A stretch of DNA of 54,227 nucleotides from Lachnospiraceae bacterium (GTDB lineage: Bacteria > Bacillota > Clostridia > Lachnospirales > Lachnospiraceae), in assembly GCA_017479935.1 (NCBI GenBank), contig JAFVBO010000026.1, positions 1 through 54,227 on the forward strand, written 5' to 3'. Both the position numbers and the translations under genes were made by a program. Each line of letters begins with the position of its first letter. The stretch's first letter is position 1. Positions 8,689 to 17,501 of this stretch are shown here, in pieces. The notes beneath the pieces were generated by a model. It ran no database searches. It saw only the letters and a program-made list of their open reading frames with translations, and was not told where the DNA came from.

Positions 8689-9213
8689 TTATTTTCTTCT
8701 CAGCCCCAGCTGATCGATCAGTACGTTACAGGCCTTCGCGCTTCCCTCCGCCAGGAATTCTTCCTCCGGGACGCACTGTAAGGCCCCAAAGGAACAGGCC
8801 TTCACGCAGGCGGGTTTCAGGCCTGCTTTTACGCGCTCATTGCAGCCGTCGCACTTGACCATCTTGCCGTCAGATTTCCGATAGCGGGGAGCGCCGAAGG
8901 GGCAGGCCATGGCACAGCTTTTGCAGCCGATGCAATTGGTGTTGTCGTACACCGTAAAGCCGGTCTCCGGGTCCTTGGACAGACACCCGACCGGGCAGGC
9001 GTCGATGCACGGGGCATCCACGCAGTGCATGCAGGCGGCCGAGATATAGGCGCTGTAATGACTTCCGTCGGCCAGTTCGATCTCATTCTGGAAGGTTTTG
9101 CGGAAAGGCAGGTCTCCGCTTTCCGGATCAAAATCGTTCTGATCCATGCACCCGATCACACAGGAGGAGCAGGACGAACACAGATCCGGATTAAACACAA
9201 ATGTATACTTCAT
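8689..9213 (-). CDS. Four-cluster [4Fe-4S] electron-transfer subunit (DmsB/HydN-like)
   Basis: A 174-residue ferredoxin-like protein with four cysteine quartets for four [4Fe-4S] clusters: C12/15/18/22, C61/64/69/73, C94/97/100/104 and C121/124/136/140. It has no signal peptide or membrane helix, so it is cytoplasmic. It is the usual electron-transfer partner of molybdopterin oxidoreductases, and the Mo subunit gene ends 1 base upstream. It probably shuttles electrons between that subunit and the FAD/NAD oxidoreductase encoded one gene further upstream. Confidence 0.93.
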   Translation of the reverse strand: MKYTFVFNPDLCSSCSSCVIGCMDQNDFDPESGDLPFRKTFQNEIELADGSHYSAYISAACMHCVDAPCIDACPVGCLSKDPETGFTVYDNTNCIGCKSCAMACPFGAPRYRKSDGKMVKCDGCNERVKAGLKPACVKACSFGALQCVPEEEFLAEGSAKACNVLIDQLGLRRK

Positions 9214-9214
9214 T

Positions 9215-11368
9215 TTATTTTCTCTCCACCTTTCGGATATTACATCTCATCCCCTTAAATCCCGGGTACCCGGAATAGGGATCCAGGTGGTTTCTCGGAA
9301 TCAGGTTGTTCACATTGGCCTCATCATAGCCGTGGAGCATCAGAATGGTGCCAGGCTTGATCTTCCAGGTCAGCTGACATTTCACCCGGATGGCGCCAAC
9401 CGGACTGTACAGTTCCACGGTATCCCCGTCCTTTAAGCCCAGGCGATCAGCGTCCTCGCCGTTTACCTCGCAGGTCGGATCCGGCCGCAGGCTTCTGAGC
9501 CAGGGTACCTCGTGCGTCCGGGAGTGTACCGCATGCGCCAGTCTGGCGCCGGTGCACAGATAGAACGGATAGTTTTCCTTCGTCTCCGGATCATTCTGAT
9601 CGCGCAGGGAATCGTAGTATACCGGCAACGGATCCAGGCCGAAGGAAGGGTCGATGTCCGCGATAGCGGTGGAATAAAACTCAAACTTTCCGGTCTTCGT
9701 CTTAAAACCGTTCTCCAGAATCTTTCCGGGAACAGCCGGCCATTTGGCAATCGGAACCTTGACCGGAAGGTCAGACTTCTTTAAGTCCGCGACGGTCAGG
9801 CCGCAGCCCTCGATCATCCAGTCACAGCACTTCTCATAGCCGCTCTTTAACAGCTCATCATCCAGATCCATGATCCGGGCCAGGTCGCAAAGGATATCCA
9901 CATCGGAGCGGGATTCATACAGCGGCTTTATTACCGGCTTAGTAAAGGTTAAGTATCCTCCCTGGTATGCTTTGAGTTCACCTCTCTCCACACTGCTGCA
10001 GGCCGGAAGCACCAGATCCGCATACTTCGCGGTCATCGTATCAAACATGTCGGTCAGGCAGAAGAAATCCAGGTTCTCGGACATGGCTTTTAACAGGTGA
10101 TCCGTCTCCGGATACATCTTGGCGTTCATGCCCAGCGCAAAGATTGCCTTGATCGGATAAGGCCTTCCGGTCTCCAGCTGATTTAAAAGCTCCATGGACT
10201 GGGTCTCGTCAAACTGCGCCTCCCACAGCGGGAACTTCTCCGCGCCGATGCGGCGGGCGGTTCCCGGATAGCGGTTCGAGCGGAACTCGTGCTCTCTGGT
10301 CTTAAATCCGGCCGGCTTGTGAAGATAGGTGGGCGGGTTGGGAACGTTTCCGCCGGCGCGGTCAAAGTTGCCAGTCAGGGCGGACAGGCACACGATGGCC
10401 CGGTGCGCGTTAAAGCCATTGATATGATGCACCAGCGCGGATGCTGAATAATTCGTGCACGCAGGACCGTTCGTCGCGTACAGCTTCGCCGCCTCGTAAA
10501 TCTCTTCTTCCTTTAAGCCAGTAATTTCACTGACTTTGGAAAGCGGATACGCATCGCACAGTGCCTTATACTGCTCAAAGCCATAGGTGTACTTTTCTAC
10601 ATACTCCATATCCGCCCAGCCGTTGTCGATGATCAGCTTGCCCATTCCAAGGGCCAGTGCGCCATCGGTACCGGGGTTGATGTGCAGAAAGAGATCGGCG
10701 TAGTTTTTGGAAGCCGGGGTCTCCCGGATATCAATGATGATCACCTTCCCGCCGCGCGCCTTCAGCTTCTGCACGCCCGCCACCGACAGGTGAGAGGAAT
10801 AATACCCCTCGTAATTCCAGCCGAGGAACGTATTCGCATGCGCCATGTCCGGGCCGGCTCCGCATCCGGCCGTCACCTTGTCAGCGATCACCTTGGAGGC
10901 GCTGCAGGTGCAGTCATCCGTGCCGAAGTTGACGCTTCCGAATACATGGCAGAACCGGTGCAGGATCGGACGGTACCACTTGCAGTATCCGCTTAAGAAC
11001 GCGACGGAATTGGCCCCGTAGGTCTCCTTCACCTTTCCCAGCTTTTCGGCGATGATCTGATACGCTTCGTCCCAGCTGATCTCCTTAAATTTGCCTTCTC
11101 CCCTCTCGCCGACGCGCAGCATCGGGGTTTTGAGACGGTCTTTCCGGTAAACATAGTTTCTGAGTGCGGAACCTTTGGTACACAGTTTTCCGTGGTTGTA
11201 CGGGTGCTCCTCGGTTCCCTCCACGCGGATGATCTCCCCGTCCTTCACATAACAGTCCACGCCGCAGTGATGGCCCGGGCTGCAGATGGCGCACAGCGAC
11301 CGTTTCACTTCAATTCCCGTATCTTCCCCGGGAATCTTCGCGACTATTTTTTTCTCTAAATCAGTCAA
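9215..11368 (-). CDS. Molybdopterin (bis-MGD) oxidoreductase, DMSO-reductase family
   Basis: Catalytic subunit of 717 residues. The N-terminal iron-sulfur segment holds C26, C29, C35, C39 and C63, with unusual spacing (C-x2-C-x5-C-x3-C). Cys155 in DDCTCSASKV is placed where the family has its Mo-ligating Cys/Sec, and a C-terminal molydopterin-dinucleotide domain is present (about 595-710). No Tat motif, so it is cytoplasmic, unlike most respiratory members. With the FeS protein and FAD oxidoreductase it could form a soluble NAD(P)-linked complex. The substrate is unknown; formate dehydrogenase-like, dehydroxylase-like or hydratase-like roles are all possible within this superfamily. Confidence 0.92.
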   Translation of the reverse strand: MTDLEKKIVAKIPGEDTGIEVKRSLCAICSPGHHCGVDCYVKDGEIIRVEGTEEHPYNHGKLCTKGSALRNYVYRKDRLKTPMLRVGERGEGKFKEISWDEAYQIIAEKLGKVKETYGANSVAFLSGYCKWYRPILHRFCHVFGSVNFGTDDCTCSASKVIADKVTAGCGAGPDMAHANTFLGWNYEGYYSSHLSVAGVQKLKARGGKVIIIDIRETPASKNYADLFLHINPGTDGALALGMGKLIIDNGWADMEYVEKYTYGFEQYKALCDAYPLSKVSEITGLKEEEIYEAAKLYATNGPACTNYSASALVHHINGFNAHRAIVCLSALTGNFDRAGGNVPNPPTYLHKPAGFKTREHEFRSNRYPGTARRIGAEKFPLWEAQFDETQSMELLNQLETGRPYPIKAIFALGMNAKMYPETDHLLKAMSENLDFFCLTDMFDTMTAKYADLVLPACSSVERGELKAYQGGYLTFTKPVIKPLYESRSDVDILCDLARIMDLDDELLKSGYEKCCDWMIEGCGLTVADLKKSDLPVKVPIAKWPAVPGKILENGFKTKTGKFEFYSTAIADIDPSFGLDPLPVYYDSLRDQNDPETKENYPFYLCTGARLAHAVHSRTHEVPWLRSLRPDPTCEVNGEDADRLGLKDGDTVELYSPVGAIRVKCQLTWKIKPGTILMLHGYDEANVNNLIPRNHLDPYSGYPGFKGMRCNIRKVERK

Positions 11369-11392
11369 TGATTTTTCCTCCGTAATACTCCA

Positions 11393-12661
11393 TTATTTCC
11401 GCCGCAGAAAACTGATAAACGCCTCCGGGAAACCGTTCGTCAACAGGTAGCACACGCTCTTTACATCGATCTCGGCTTCCGGCGTTTCAATGGTTTTGAT
11501 AAAAATATTCTTGACGACTCCGTTGGCATCGGCAGAACCAATCATGTTGATACATTTGATCTTCTGTCCGTTTTTGCAGGCCTTGATATACAGCTTTTCG
11601 TCCTCATATTCATAGTACTCATCTTCCGGACCGCAGGCGCTTACATCCCCGACGCAGATGAAATCATAGTCCAGATAATGCGCCAGGTTCACCAGGATAT
11701 TGGCGTCAAATTCCATAAAGCCGCCGGCCATGTTTTCCCCGGCCACTTCGCCCTGCCGGCCCGCGTTGTACCACACGCCAATGTTCTTCGGCTGGCCGCT
11801 CTGAATGTCCTTCGCTTCCACGCAGTCGCCCGCCGCATAGATCCCCGGCAGATTCGTCTGCATCCTCGAATTCACGAGGATTCCGCGGTTCATGGCAATT
11901 CCGCTGTCTTTCAGAAAGCCGGTGTTCGTCCGGACACCGATGCAGACACCGATCGTGTCCGCCGTAAACGTATCTCCGCTCTTCATAAACGCGGTCAGCG
12001 TCCCGTCCGCGTTCGCCTCGATGTGATCCAGCATCTGGCAAAGAGAAACGCGGACTCCCTTCTTTTCCAGGTCCTCTTTGGCCCGGCGCGCGGTCTCCTC
12101 AAAGGCTGCCACGTAGAACATCCAGGGGGCTCCATCCACCAAAGTGGTTGCCACCTTTGCTTCCACAAAGTCTTCCACCACCTTGATTCCCACCCAGGAA
12201 GCCCCGATCACAAGCGCTGTCTTCAGCTTTCCGGACGCGATCCGTTCCTTTAATCGGACGGCATCCTCCGCTGTGCGCATCGTAAAGACGCCGGGAAGCG
12301 AAAGGCCCGGGATGGGCGGCTTTAAGGCCGACGCCCCGGTACTTAAAAGGATCCTGTCATACTGCTCTTTTGTCCCGTCCGCGCAGCAGATCATCCGGTT
12401 TTCGCCATCGACCGCGGTAACCGGACATTCCTTTTTTATATGCAGGTTCAGCTTTTTTTCGCACTCTTCCAGGGAACCAAACGGAAACATGCCTTCATAG
12501 GGCAGGCTCCCCTTCACAAAGTACGTCGTCAGCATGGGATTATAGGGGCCGATGTCCGTATCCGAATAGACATCGATCACGGCCTCCTGATCTCTGCTCC
12601 GGATTTTTTCCGCCGCATGATACCCGGCGCAGCCAAACCCGACAATGGCATACTTATTCAT
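11393..12661 (-). CDS. FAD/NAD(P)-binding oxidoreductase (rubredoxin reductase-like)
   Basis: Flavoprotein of 422 residues. FAD-binding VGFGCAGYHAAEKI sits at 7-20, the NAD-binding fold begins near LVIGASWVG (about 150), and IYAAGDCVEA near 290 is the second FAD contact. It lacks the CxxC redox pair of disulfide reductases, placing it nearer NADH:rubredoxin/ferredoxin reductases and nitrite-reductase-type flavoproteins. Its position next to the Mo and FeS subunits suggests it connects that complex to NAD(P)H. A 68-base gap with a hairpin (12689-12713) separates it from the MmgE/PrpD gene upstream. Confidence 0.9.
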   Translation of the reverse strand: MNKYAIVGFGCAGYHAAEKIRSRDQEAVIDVYSDTDIGPYNPMLTTYFVKGSLPYEGMFPFGSLEECEKKLNLHIKKECPVTAVDGENRMICCADGTKEQYDRILLSTGASALKPPIPGLSLPGVFTMRTAEDAVRLKERIASGKLKTALVIGASWVGIKVVEDFVEAKVATTLVDGAPWMFYVAAFEETARRAKEDLEKKGVRVSLCQMLDHIEANADGTLTAFMKSGDTFTADTIGVCIGVRTNTGFLKDSGIAMNRGILVNSRMQTNLPGIYAAGDCVEAKDIQSGQPKNIGVWYNAGRQGEVAGENMAGGFMEFDANILVNLAHYLDYDFICVGDVSACGPEDEYYEYEDEKLYIKACKNGQKIKCINMIGSADANGVVKNIFIKTIETPEAEIDVKSVCYLLTNGFPEAFISFLRRK

Positions 12662-12688
12662 ATTTTTCTCTCACTTTACTGTATTCTA

Positions 12689-12713
12689 AGGGCTGCCCGT
12701 TAAGGACAGCCCT
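12689..12713. other. Intercistronic hairpin
   Basis: AGGGCTGCC (12689-12697) pairs with GGACAGCCCT (12704-12713). In the direction of transcription no T-run follows, so it is more likely an mRNA processing or stability element inside the operon than a terminator. Confidence 0.5.
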
Positions 12714-12729
12714 CTTTCTTCGTTCAATC

Positions 12730-14202
12730 TTACTCTAACAGCCCGCTTAAAGAAGCAATGTCCTCCACCTCATCGATGTGCAGGATCGTCTCAATCGCCT
12801 TCTCCAGCTTTTCACCGGACAAAGCCGGGGCGGCCTGCACGCGGAAGCGCTCCACAAACTGTTCCCGGGTCATCATATTGGCCGGATGTCCCGGATGGCA
12901 GTCCATCTGATCCGTAAAGCGCCGTCCATCCTTTAAGGTGATGGTGATGGTCTTCATCGGATAAGACCCATTTCTGAACTGAGCAAATCCGGTCATCGGC
13001 GATTCCATAGGTGAAGGGCCCGGTTTGACCTTCTTGGCCAGGGCAATGATCTTCGGATCCTTCATCATCTCTTCCGTATACCAGTAAGCGCCCGGCACCG
13101 GGTGATACAGCATGCAGGCAATAACGTAAGGCGCCGAGAACTGCGCGTGGGTGACAGAGGTAAAGCCCTCATCCGGCGCCCACATGCGGTTTCTGATCGG
13201 CGCATCCAGGATGATCTCTTCGATGTCATCCGGTCCGAACCCGTTCTCATCCGCCATCTTCCGCACCAGCTCCACGGGCGTCTGCACCCACATATTGGCC
13301 GGCCAATGCTTCAAGAGCGTTTCCATGATGAGGTAACGCTTCCCAAGATCACGGGTAAACCAGGTGACATCCGCTTCTCCTGTGCGCACCAGCGTCGCGC
13401 CGGACGCGTTCGAACCGTCCTCACCGCAGATGACGCCCGTATAGCAGCGCGGCTCATCCAGGGCATCGCGCTGATTTCGGATTCCTTTCTCAACCTCCTT
13501 CGCGATCAGAAATCCGTCTCGCGCTCTGTAGCCGTGCTCATAGTGATAGAAGTCGGACATGGTCGCGGCATGATACGCCGTCGGCAGCGTGCTGCTCTCG
13601 CAGCCCATGCCGATGGCCTGATTGATCTTGCGCGCATCAAAGCCATAGAGCTTGGCAACCGGCAGGATGCAGCCGAAAATCTGCCAGCTGGTGAGACCCC
13701 AGCCCTTCTTTTTCCATCTCTCATCCGAGGGCTGTACCGCGCAGGCAATCCGCTGATACACCTCATACCCGGCCACGATGGCCGTCAGAAGGTCCTTGCC
13801 GCTCTTGTGCCGTTCTTCCGCGGCAATCCAGGCGCATGGGATGATACCAGCGGAAGGATGTCCGGTCCAGGAGCAATCCTCCCAGTCCAGGGCGTCCGCC
13901 ATCGTACCCATGGCTAACGCGGCGTTCACGGCTGCCAGCTTTTCTCCTTTGCCCCACAGCGTCACCGGGCCGCCTTCCCCGCCGTTGGCCTCATCCGCCA
14001 TGCGGATCGCCTTCGCGGCGATAGGCGTGTCCTTCGCTCCTAAAGAGACTCCAATTGTCTGCATCAGGATCATTTTCGCACGCTCGATCACTTCCGCCGG
14101 GATATCCTCGTATTTCAGCTTTTCGGCATATTCAGAGAGCTCCTGCGTATAGGTCGTAGGGGTCAGGAAATTGTTATCTTTATATAATCGATTATATCGC
14201 AT
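12730..14202 (-). CDS. MmgE/PrpD-family protein, copy 2
   Basis: A 490-residue member of the family that includes 2-methylcitrate dehydratase, cis-aconitate decarboxylase and iminodisuccinate epimerase. These are cofactor-free enzymes that move protons or eliminate groups on polycarboxylates. Family-typical stretches are ALDWEDCSWTGHPSAGIIPC (about 114-133) and HWPANMWVQTPVELV (about 292-306). It is paralogous to the next gene upstream; the 87-base gap holds a short repeat. Start ATG 14202 follows GAGGAGG. Epimerase or dehydratase on an imino- or tricarboxylate is the best guess. Confidence 0.9.
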   Translation of the reverse strand: MRYNRLYKDNNFLTPTTYTQELSEYAEKLKYEDIPAEVIERAKMILMQTIGVSLGAKDTPIAAKAIRMADEANGGEGGPVTLWGKGEKLAAVNAALAMGTMADALDWEDCSWTGHPSAGIIPCAWIAAEERHKSGKDLLTAIVAGYEVYQRIACAVQPSDERWKKKGWGLTSWQIFGCILPVAKLYGFDARKINQAIGMGCESSTLPTAYHAATMSDFYHYEHGYRARDGFLIAKEVEKGIRNQRDALDEPRCYTGVICGEDGSNASGATLVRTGEADVTWFTRDLGKRYLIMETLLKHWPANMWVQTPVELVRKMADENGFGPDDIEEIILDAPIRNRMWAPDEGFTSVTHAQFSAPYVIACMLYHPVPGAYWYTEEMMKDPKIIALAKKVKPGPSPMESPMTGFAQFRNGSYPMKTITITLKDGRRFTDQMDCHPGHPANMMTREQFVERFRVQAAPALSGEKLEKAIETILHIDEVEDIASLSGLLE

Positions 14203-14240
14203 AGGTTCCTCCTCTTATTTCGCGGTTTACGAAATAATGC

Positions 14241-14288
14241 ACGACGTACTTCGTCTCCGCGCCTTCCGGAGACGCATACTGCGTCTCC
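14241..14288. repeat. Short degenerate direct repeat between the MmgE/PrpD genes
   Basis: TACTTCGTCTCC (14247-14258) and TACTGCGTCTCC (14277-14288) are 30 bases apart with related flanks. The intervening GTCTCCG/CGGAGAC (14252-14258 with 14266-14272) can form a hairpin. It lies directly beyond the stop codon of the upstream MmgE/PrpD gene. Confidence 0.45.
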
Positions 14289-14289
14289 T

Positions 14290-15669
14290 CTAGTACAGAT
14301 ACGAAGGCAGCACGGACGCATCCTCATACTGATCCAGGTGGCAGATACAGTCGATTGCCTTCTCCGCCTTTTCAGGTGCCAGCACATACTTCGTTTCCAG
14401 ACGGAAACGGTCAGAGAACTCTTCCCGGGTCAGCATGTAATGCGGATCGCCCGGGTGCGTGAAAATCGCGTCCTCATACACGGTGCCGTCCTTCATCCGC
14501 ACGATCATGTGCTTTTCCGGATGCTTTCCATCGATCATATCCCGGATAAACTTCTGGCCCTGCTGCTTCACAAAGCCGTCCGCCTTCACGCGGTTCATAA
14601 GCGACACGATCTTCGGATCCTTCATGGTCTCCGGACGATACCAGATAGCACCGGGTTCCGGATGATACATGGCGCAGGCCACGCAGTACGGGATGGAGAA
14701 CTGGGCCTGCGTCACCGATTCGAAACCGGTCTCGCTGTACCAGGTGCGGAAGGCGACGGAAGGCCGCAGGATGATCTCTTCGATCTCATCCGGATTGATC
14801 GGATACTTCGCGATCAGGCGCTCCGCCAGCTCTGCGTAGGTCTGGACAAAGACGTTGGCGGGCCAGTGCTTGACCAGCAGCTGATCCATCATGTACCAGT
14901 GCTCGCCCAACTCCTTCGTGATCCATTCCGGCTCCTGGTAACCGCAGTGCGCCAGATACGCGGAAGGGACGTCAAACGCGTCTTCCATGTTTTCGATGCC
15001 GTACAGCACCGTCTTGATCATGGAAACGCAGTTCTCGGCGCGGTTGCCATACAGGTAGTTTAACGAATCCGACATCGTGAACTCATGCACATTGGAGGCG
15101 ATAATCGCACAGGCCGTACCGACGCCAAACGCCTGGTTCATCTGCTCTTCGGAGAGGTCCAACAGCTTCATCAGCACCGGAAGGATGCCGAAAATGTTGT
15201 AGCTGGTGATGGCGCTGCGCCCCGCGTTGGCGATGCGCTGGTACACTTCATAGCCGATCACCACGGCGGTCAGAAGGTCCTTGCCGCTCTTATGCAGAAC
15301 CTCCGAGGCAATGACGGCCGTCGGAATGACACCACAGGAGGGGTGTCCCGTGACCGAGCAGTCCTCCCAGTCCAGCGTATCGCCCATGGTACCGGCCGTA
15401 AAGGCGGCCGCTTCCCAGGAAACCTTCCGGCCATCGCCCCACAGGGTGGCGTTTCCGTTCGGACCGGGTGACATCTCGCGGGAGATGTCCATGGCATCCT
15501 GCACCGGCTTTAAGCCCATGCTGCAAAGCGACACGCCGCAGGTCTGCATCAGCATCATCTTTGCCCGCTCAATCACGGCCGGAGGGATATCCTCGTATTT
15601 TGTATTTTTGATAAAATGACACAACTGCTTCGTCATGTCCGTCTTGATTTCATTGGTATTAAAAGCCAT
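14290..15669 (-). CDS. MmgE/PrpD-family protein, copy 1
   Basis: A 459-residue paralogue of the following gene. Shared blocks include TLDWEDCSVTGHPSCGVIPT and HWPANVFVQTYAELA. It is shorter, lacking the insert that copy 2 carries after the first conserved block (around QPSDERWKKKG). The start is the ATG at 15669 behind GAGGAGGAG, not the upstream in-frame ATG, which would overlap the neighbour. Two adjacent divergent copies could form a heteromer or act on successive isomers. The reaction is unknown; compare iminodisuccinate epimerase and methylcitrate dehydratase in this family. Confidence 0.9.
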   Translation of the reverse strand: MAFNTNEIKTDMTKQLCHFIKNTKYEDIPPAVIERAKMMLMQTCGVSLCSMGLKPVQDAMDISREMSPGPNGNATLWGDGRKVSWEAAAFTAGTMGDTLDWEDCSVTGHPSCGVIPTAVIASEVLHKSGKDLLTAVVIGYEVYQRIANAGRSAITSYNIFGILPVLMKLLDLSEEQMNQAFGVGTACAIIASNVHEFTMSDSLNYLYGNRAENCVSMIKTVLYGIENMEDAFDVPSAYLAHCGYQEPEWITKELGEHWYMMDQLLVKHWPANVFVQTYAELAERLIAKYPINPDEIEEIILRPSVAFRTWYSETGFESVTQAQFSIPYCVACAMYHPEPGAIWYRPETMKDPKIVSLMNRVKADGFVKQQGQKFIRDMIDGKHPEKHMIVRMKDGTVYEDAIFTHPGDPHYMLTREEFSDRFRLETKYVLAPEKAEKAIDCICHLDQYEDASVLPSYLY

Positions 15670-15682
15670 GTTCTCCTCCTCA

Positions 15683-16393
15683 TCAGATCGTAAAGAGTTT
15701 TCCAAGGCCCGGGAGCTTATCGTTTACGCGGCAATGGCGCAGACACGCCCACAGGCTCGCCTGGTGGCTCGTGATCACCGGAATTCCCAGATCCTCTTCC
15801 AGAATCTCCACCAGCTCCATCGTGGCCAGTCCCATGCAACTCAGGAAAAAGACATTCGCTCCGGTTAAATCCACCTGCTTGGCGCAGCGGTATAGGAAGC
15901 CTTTCGTCGTCCAGCTGTTGCCGTCCTTATCGCGGTTAAAGCCCACGCCCTTGATGGTGGTCACATCTATCCCGTTGTCGATCAGGAACTTTTTCTCCGC
16001 CTCGTTCGTATCCTCCGGGTAAGGCGTCATCACTGCCGCCTTGTTTAAGCCAAGCGCCTGAAATGCCTCCAAAACCGCGGTCGAGGTGGTTAAGCCCGGC
16101 CAGCCGCAGGCCCGCTCAATCCGGGCAATGCATTCCTTGTCAAAGCCGTATCCCTTGATGCAGCTGCCGGACGTGCACCCGAACAGAACCACATCGTGTG
16201 GTTTCTTGCGGTACATTTTTGCCGCTTCCTCCAGCTGATCGGACAGGTATACAAGCCCCTCCGGGGTAGGCCCCGGAAACCATAACCGGGAACTGTCAAA
16301 AGACACGCCATCCGGCGCGTACTTGTTAAACGCGTACTCCACCTGATCGTCTATAGGGGCAATCACGCCAATTCTTGCTCGTTTGCTGTACAT
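15683..16393 (-). CDS. Maleate isomerase / Asp-Glu racemase-like protein, copy B
   Basis: A 236-residue member of the Asp/Glu/hydantoin racemase superfamily, closest in layout to maleate cis-trans isomerases and arylmalonate decarboxylases. Two catalytic-type cysteines are visible: Cys73 in FGCTSGS and Cys186 in FLSCMGL, one per pseudo-symmetrical half. Such enzymes use the Cys pair for proton transfer or double-bond isomerisation on dicarboxylates. It lies 20 bases after paralogue A and 13 bases before an MmgE/PrpD gene. Substrate unknown. Confidence 0.9.
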   Translation of the reverse strand: MYSKRARIGVIAPIDDQVEYAFNKYAPDGVSFDSSRLWFPGPTPEGLVYLSDQLEEAAKMYRKKPHDVVLFGCTSGSCIKGYGFDKECIARIERACGWPGLTTSTAVLEAFQALGLNKAAVMTPYPEDTNEAEKKFLIDNGIDVTTIKGVGFNRDKDGNSWTTKGFLYRCAKQVDLTGANVFFLSCMGLATMELVEILEEDLGIPVITSHQASLWACLRHCRVNDKLPGLGKLFTI

Positions 16394-16413
16394 GGTTTAC
16401 CTCCTCCTATCGA

Positions 16414-17133
16414 TTAAAGGGTGAACAGGCGTCCCTGATTCGGGATCTTCGCTCCAACCCGGCAGTGTCTTAAGGCACTCCACAAAGTCGCCTGATGGCT
16501 CGTAACCACAGGGATGCCCAGGGCATCCTCCACATTCTGAGTAATCTCCATCGTGGTTAATCCCATGCAGCTTAAGAAGAAGGTATCGGCTCCCTTTAAG
16601 TCCATGTTCAAACAGCACTTGTAAAGGTAATCCTCTTCGATCACCTCCAGCTTGTGACCATCCTTGCGGAAGAAGGAGACATCCATGCCGACGATGTTGG
16701 TCACCTCATAGCCGTTATCCTCCAGGAACTTTTTCTCCGCCTGATTGGTGGCCTCCGGGTACGGCGTCAGAACAGCTATCTTCTTTGCGCCCAGCTTTTC
16801 CAGTGCCTCCAGAACCGCCGTTGAAGTGGTCAGGGACGGAATTCCGCTCACCTTCTCCATGATGCGGATGCATTCCTTATCCCAGCCGATTCCGTTGATG
16901 CAGCTTCCGGAGGTGCATCCGAAAATCAGCAGATCCGCGTCATACCCTTTGTACTTGGCGGCCGTTTCCTCCAGCTGATCGTTCAGGATCTTTAAGCCCT
17001 CCGGTGTGGGCCCGGGGAACGGTATCTTCATCGACGCAAAGCTCACTCCTTCCGGAGCGTAAATATGAAACGCGTGCTCGGCGTTCTCACTCATCGGAGT
17101 GATCAGGCCGATCTTCGCTCTCCAACCATACAT
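16414..17133 (-). CDS. Maleate isomerase / Asp-Glu racemase-like protein, copy A (first gene of operon)
   Basis: A 239-residue paralogue of copy B with the same Cys pair (Cys73 in FGCTSGS, Cys189 in FLSCMGL) and the shared PFPGPTPEGL block near residue 38. Both copies keep both cysteines, so neither looks degenerate. As first gene of an eight-gene operon it probably acts early in the pathway, and the pair may form a heteromer or handle two stereoisomers. The leader is very short, with AAAGGA as ribosome site, if the promoter at 17154-17182 is used. Confidence 0.9.
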   Translation of the reverse strand: MYGWRAKIGLITPMSENAEHAFHIYAPEGVSFASMKIPFPGPTPEGLKILNDQLEETAAKYKGYDADLLIFGCTSGSCINGIGWDKECIRIMEKVSGIPSLTTSTAVLEALEKLGAKKIAVLTPYPEATNQAEKKFLEDNGYEVTNIVGMDVSFFRKDGHKLEVIEEDYLYKCCLNMDLKGADTFFLSCMGLTTMEITQNVEDALGIPVVTSHQATLWSALRHCRVGAKIPNQGRLFTL

Positions 17134-17153
17134 GGCTTTGTCCTTTCATGCTT

Positions 17154-17182
17154 TTTATAGGGCCTGCTGCCGCATGCGGCAA
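17154..17182 (-). promoter_or_regulatory. Promoter of the catabolic operon with overlapping palindromic operator
   Basis: On the minus strand, TTGCCG (17177-17182), a 17-base spacer and TATAAA (17154-17159). A perfect 14-bp palindrome, TGCCGCATGCGGCA (17168-17181), covers most of the -35 element and half the spacer, the usual place for a repressor site. The inferred start is only about 14 bases before the ATG. Confidence 0.6.
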
Positions 17183-17234
17183 GGCAGGCTGTCTGCGTGT
17201 TTCTTTGGATACCATTCTTCTTCCCTTTACATGT

Positions 17235-17284
17235 AGCACAAACAGACCGTGCTGACCATTTTCATTTTTTGCTATCGGTTAGCA
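17235..17284. promoter_or_regulatory. Candidate LysR-type operator sites in the divergent region
   Basis: Two interrupted dyads lie in the 368-base gap between the operon and the carrier gene: AGCAC-N9-GTGCT (17235-17253) and TGCTATCGGTTAGCA (17270-17284). LysR regulators bind such T-Nx-A dyads, and two LysR genes lie at the end of the cluster. Binding is inferred. Confidence 0.45.
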
Positions 17285-17430
17285 GAAAACCGTGTGTCAT
17301 TTTGACAAAAACACCTTCCATTTTTCCCGCCTTTTAGCTATATTGAACAAAACATAAGCCGTTCTCCTTTGGGGAGGCGGCACACGCCATTCTTCTTTGT
17401 AACCCGATGACCCCTGCCCGCCGAAACTGA

Positions 17431-17459
17431 TTGGTAGTAAGAACGTTCCTTTTTATAGT
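17431..17459 (+). promoter_or_regulatory. Promoter of the carrier / opine dehydrogenase arm
   Basis: TTGGTA (17431-17436), a 17-base spacer and TATAGT (17454-17459). It lies about 43 bases before the carrier ATG. Confidence 0.65.
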
Positions 17460-17501
17460 TTTGGCCTGGCACCAGATCCATTTGATGAAAGGAGACAATC
17501 C

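Noticed and set aside
11393-12661. Dihydrolipoamide/glutathione-type disulfide reductase
   Set aside because: The redox CxxC pair is missing after the FAD motif; a rubredoxin reductase-like flavoprotein fits better.
12689-12713. Terminator splitting the catabolic operon
   Set aside because: No T-run follows the stem in the direction of transcription.
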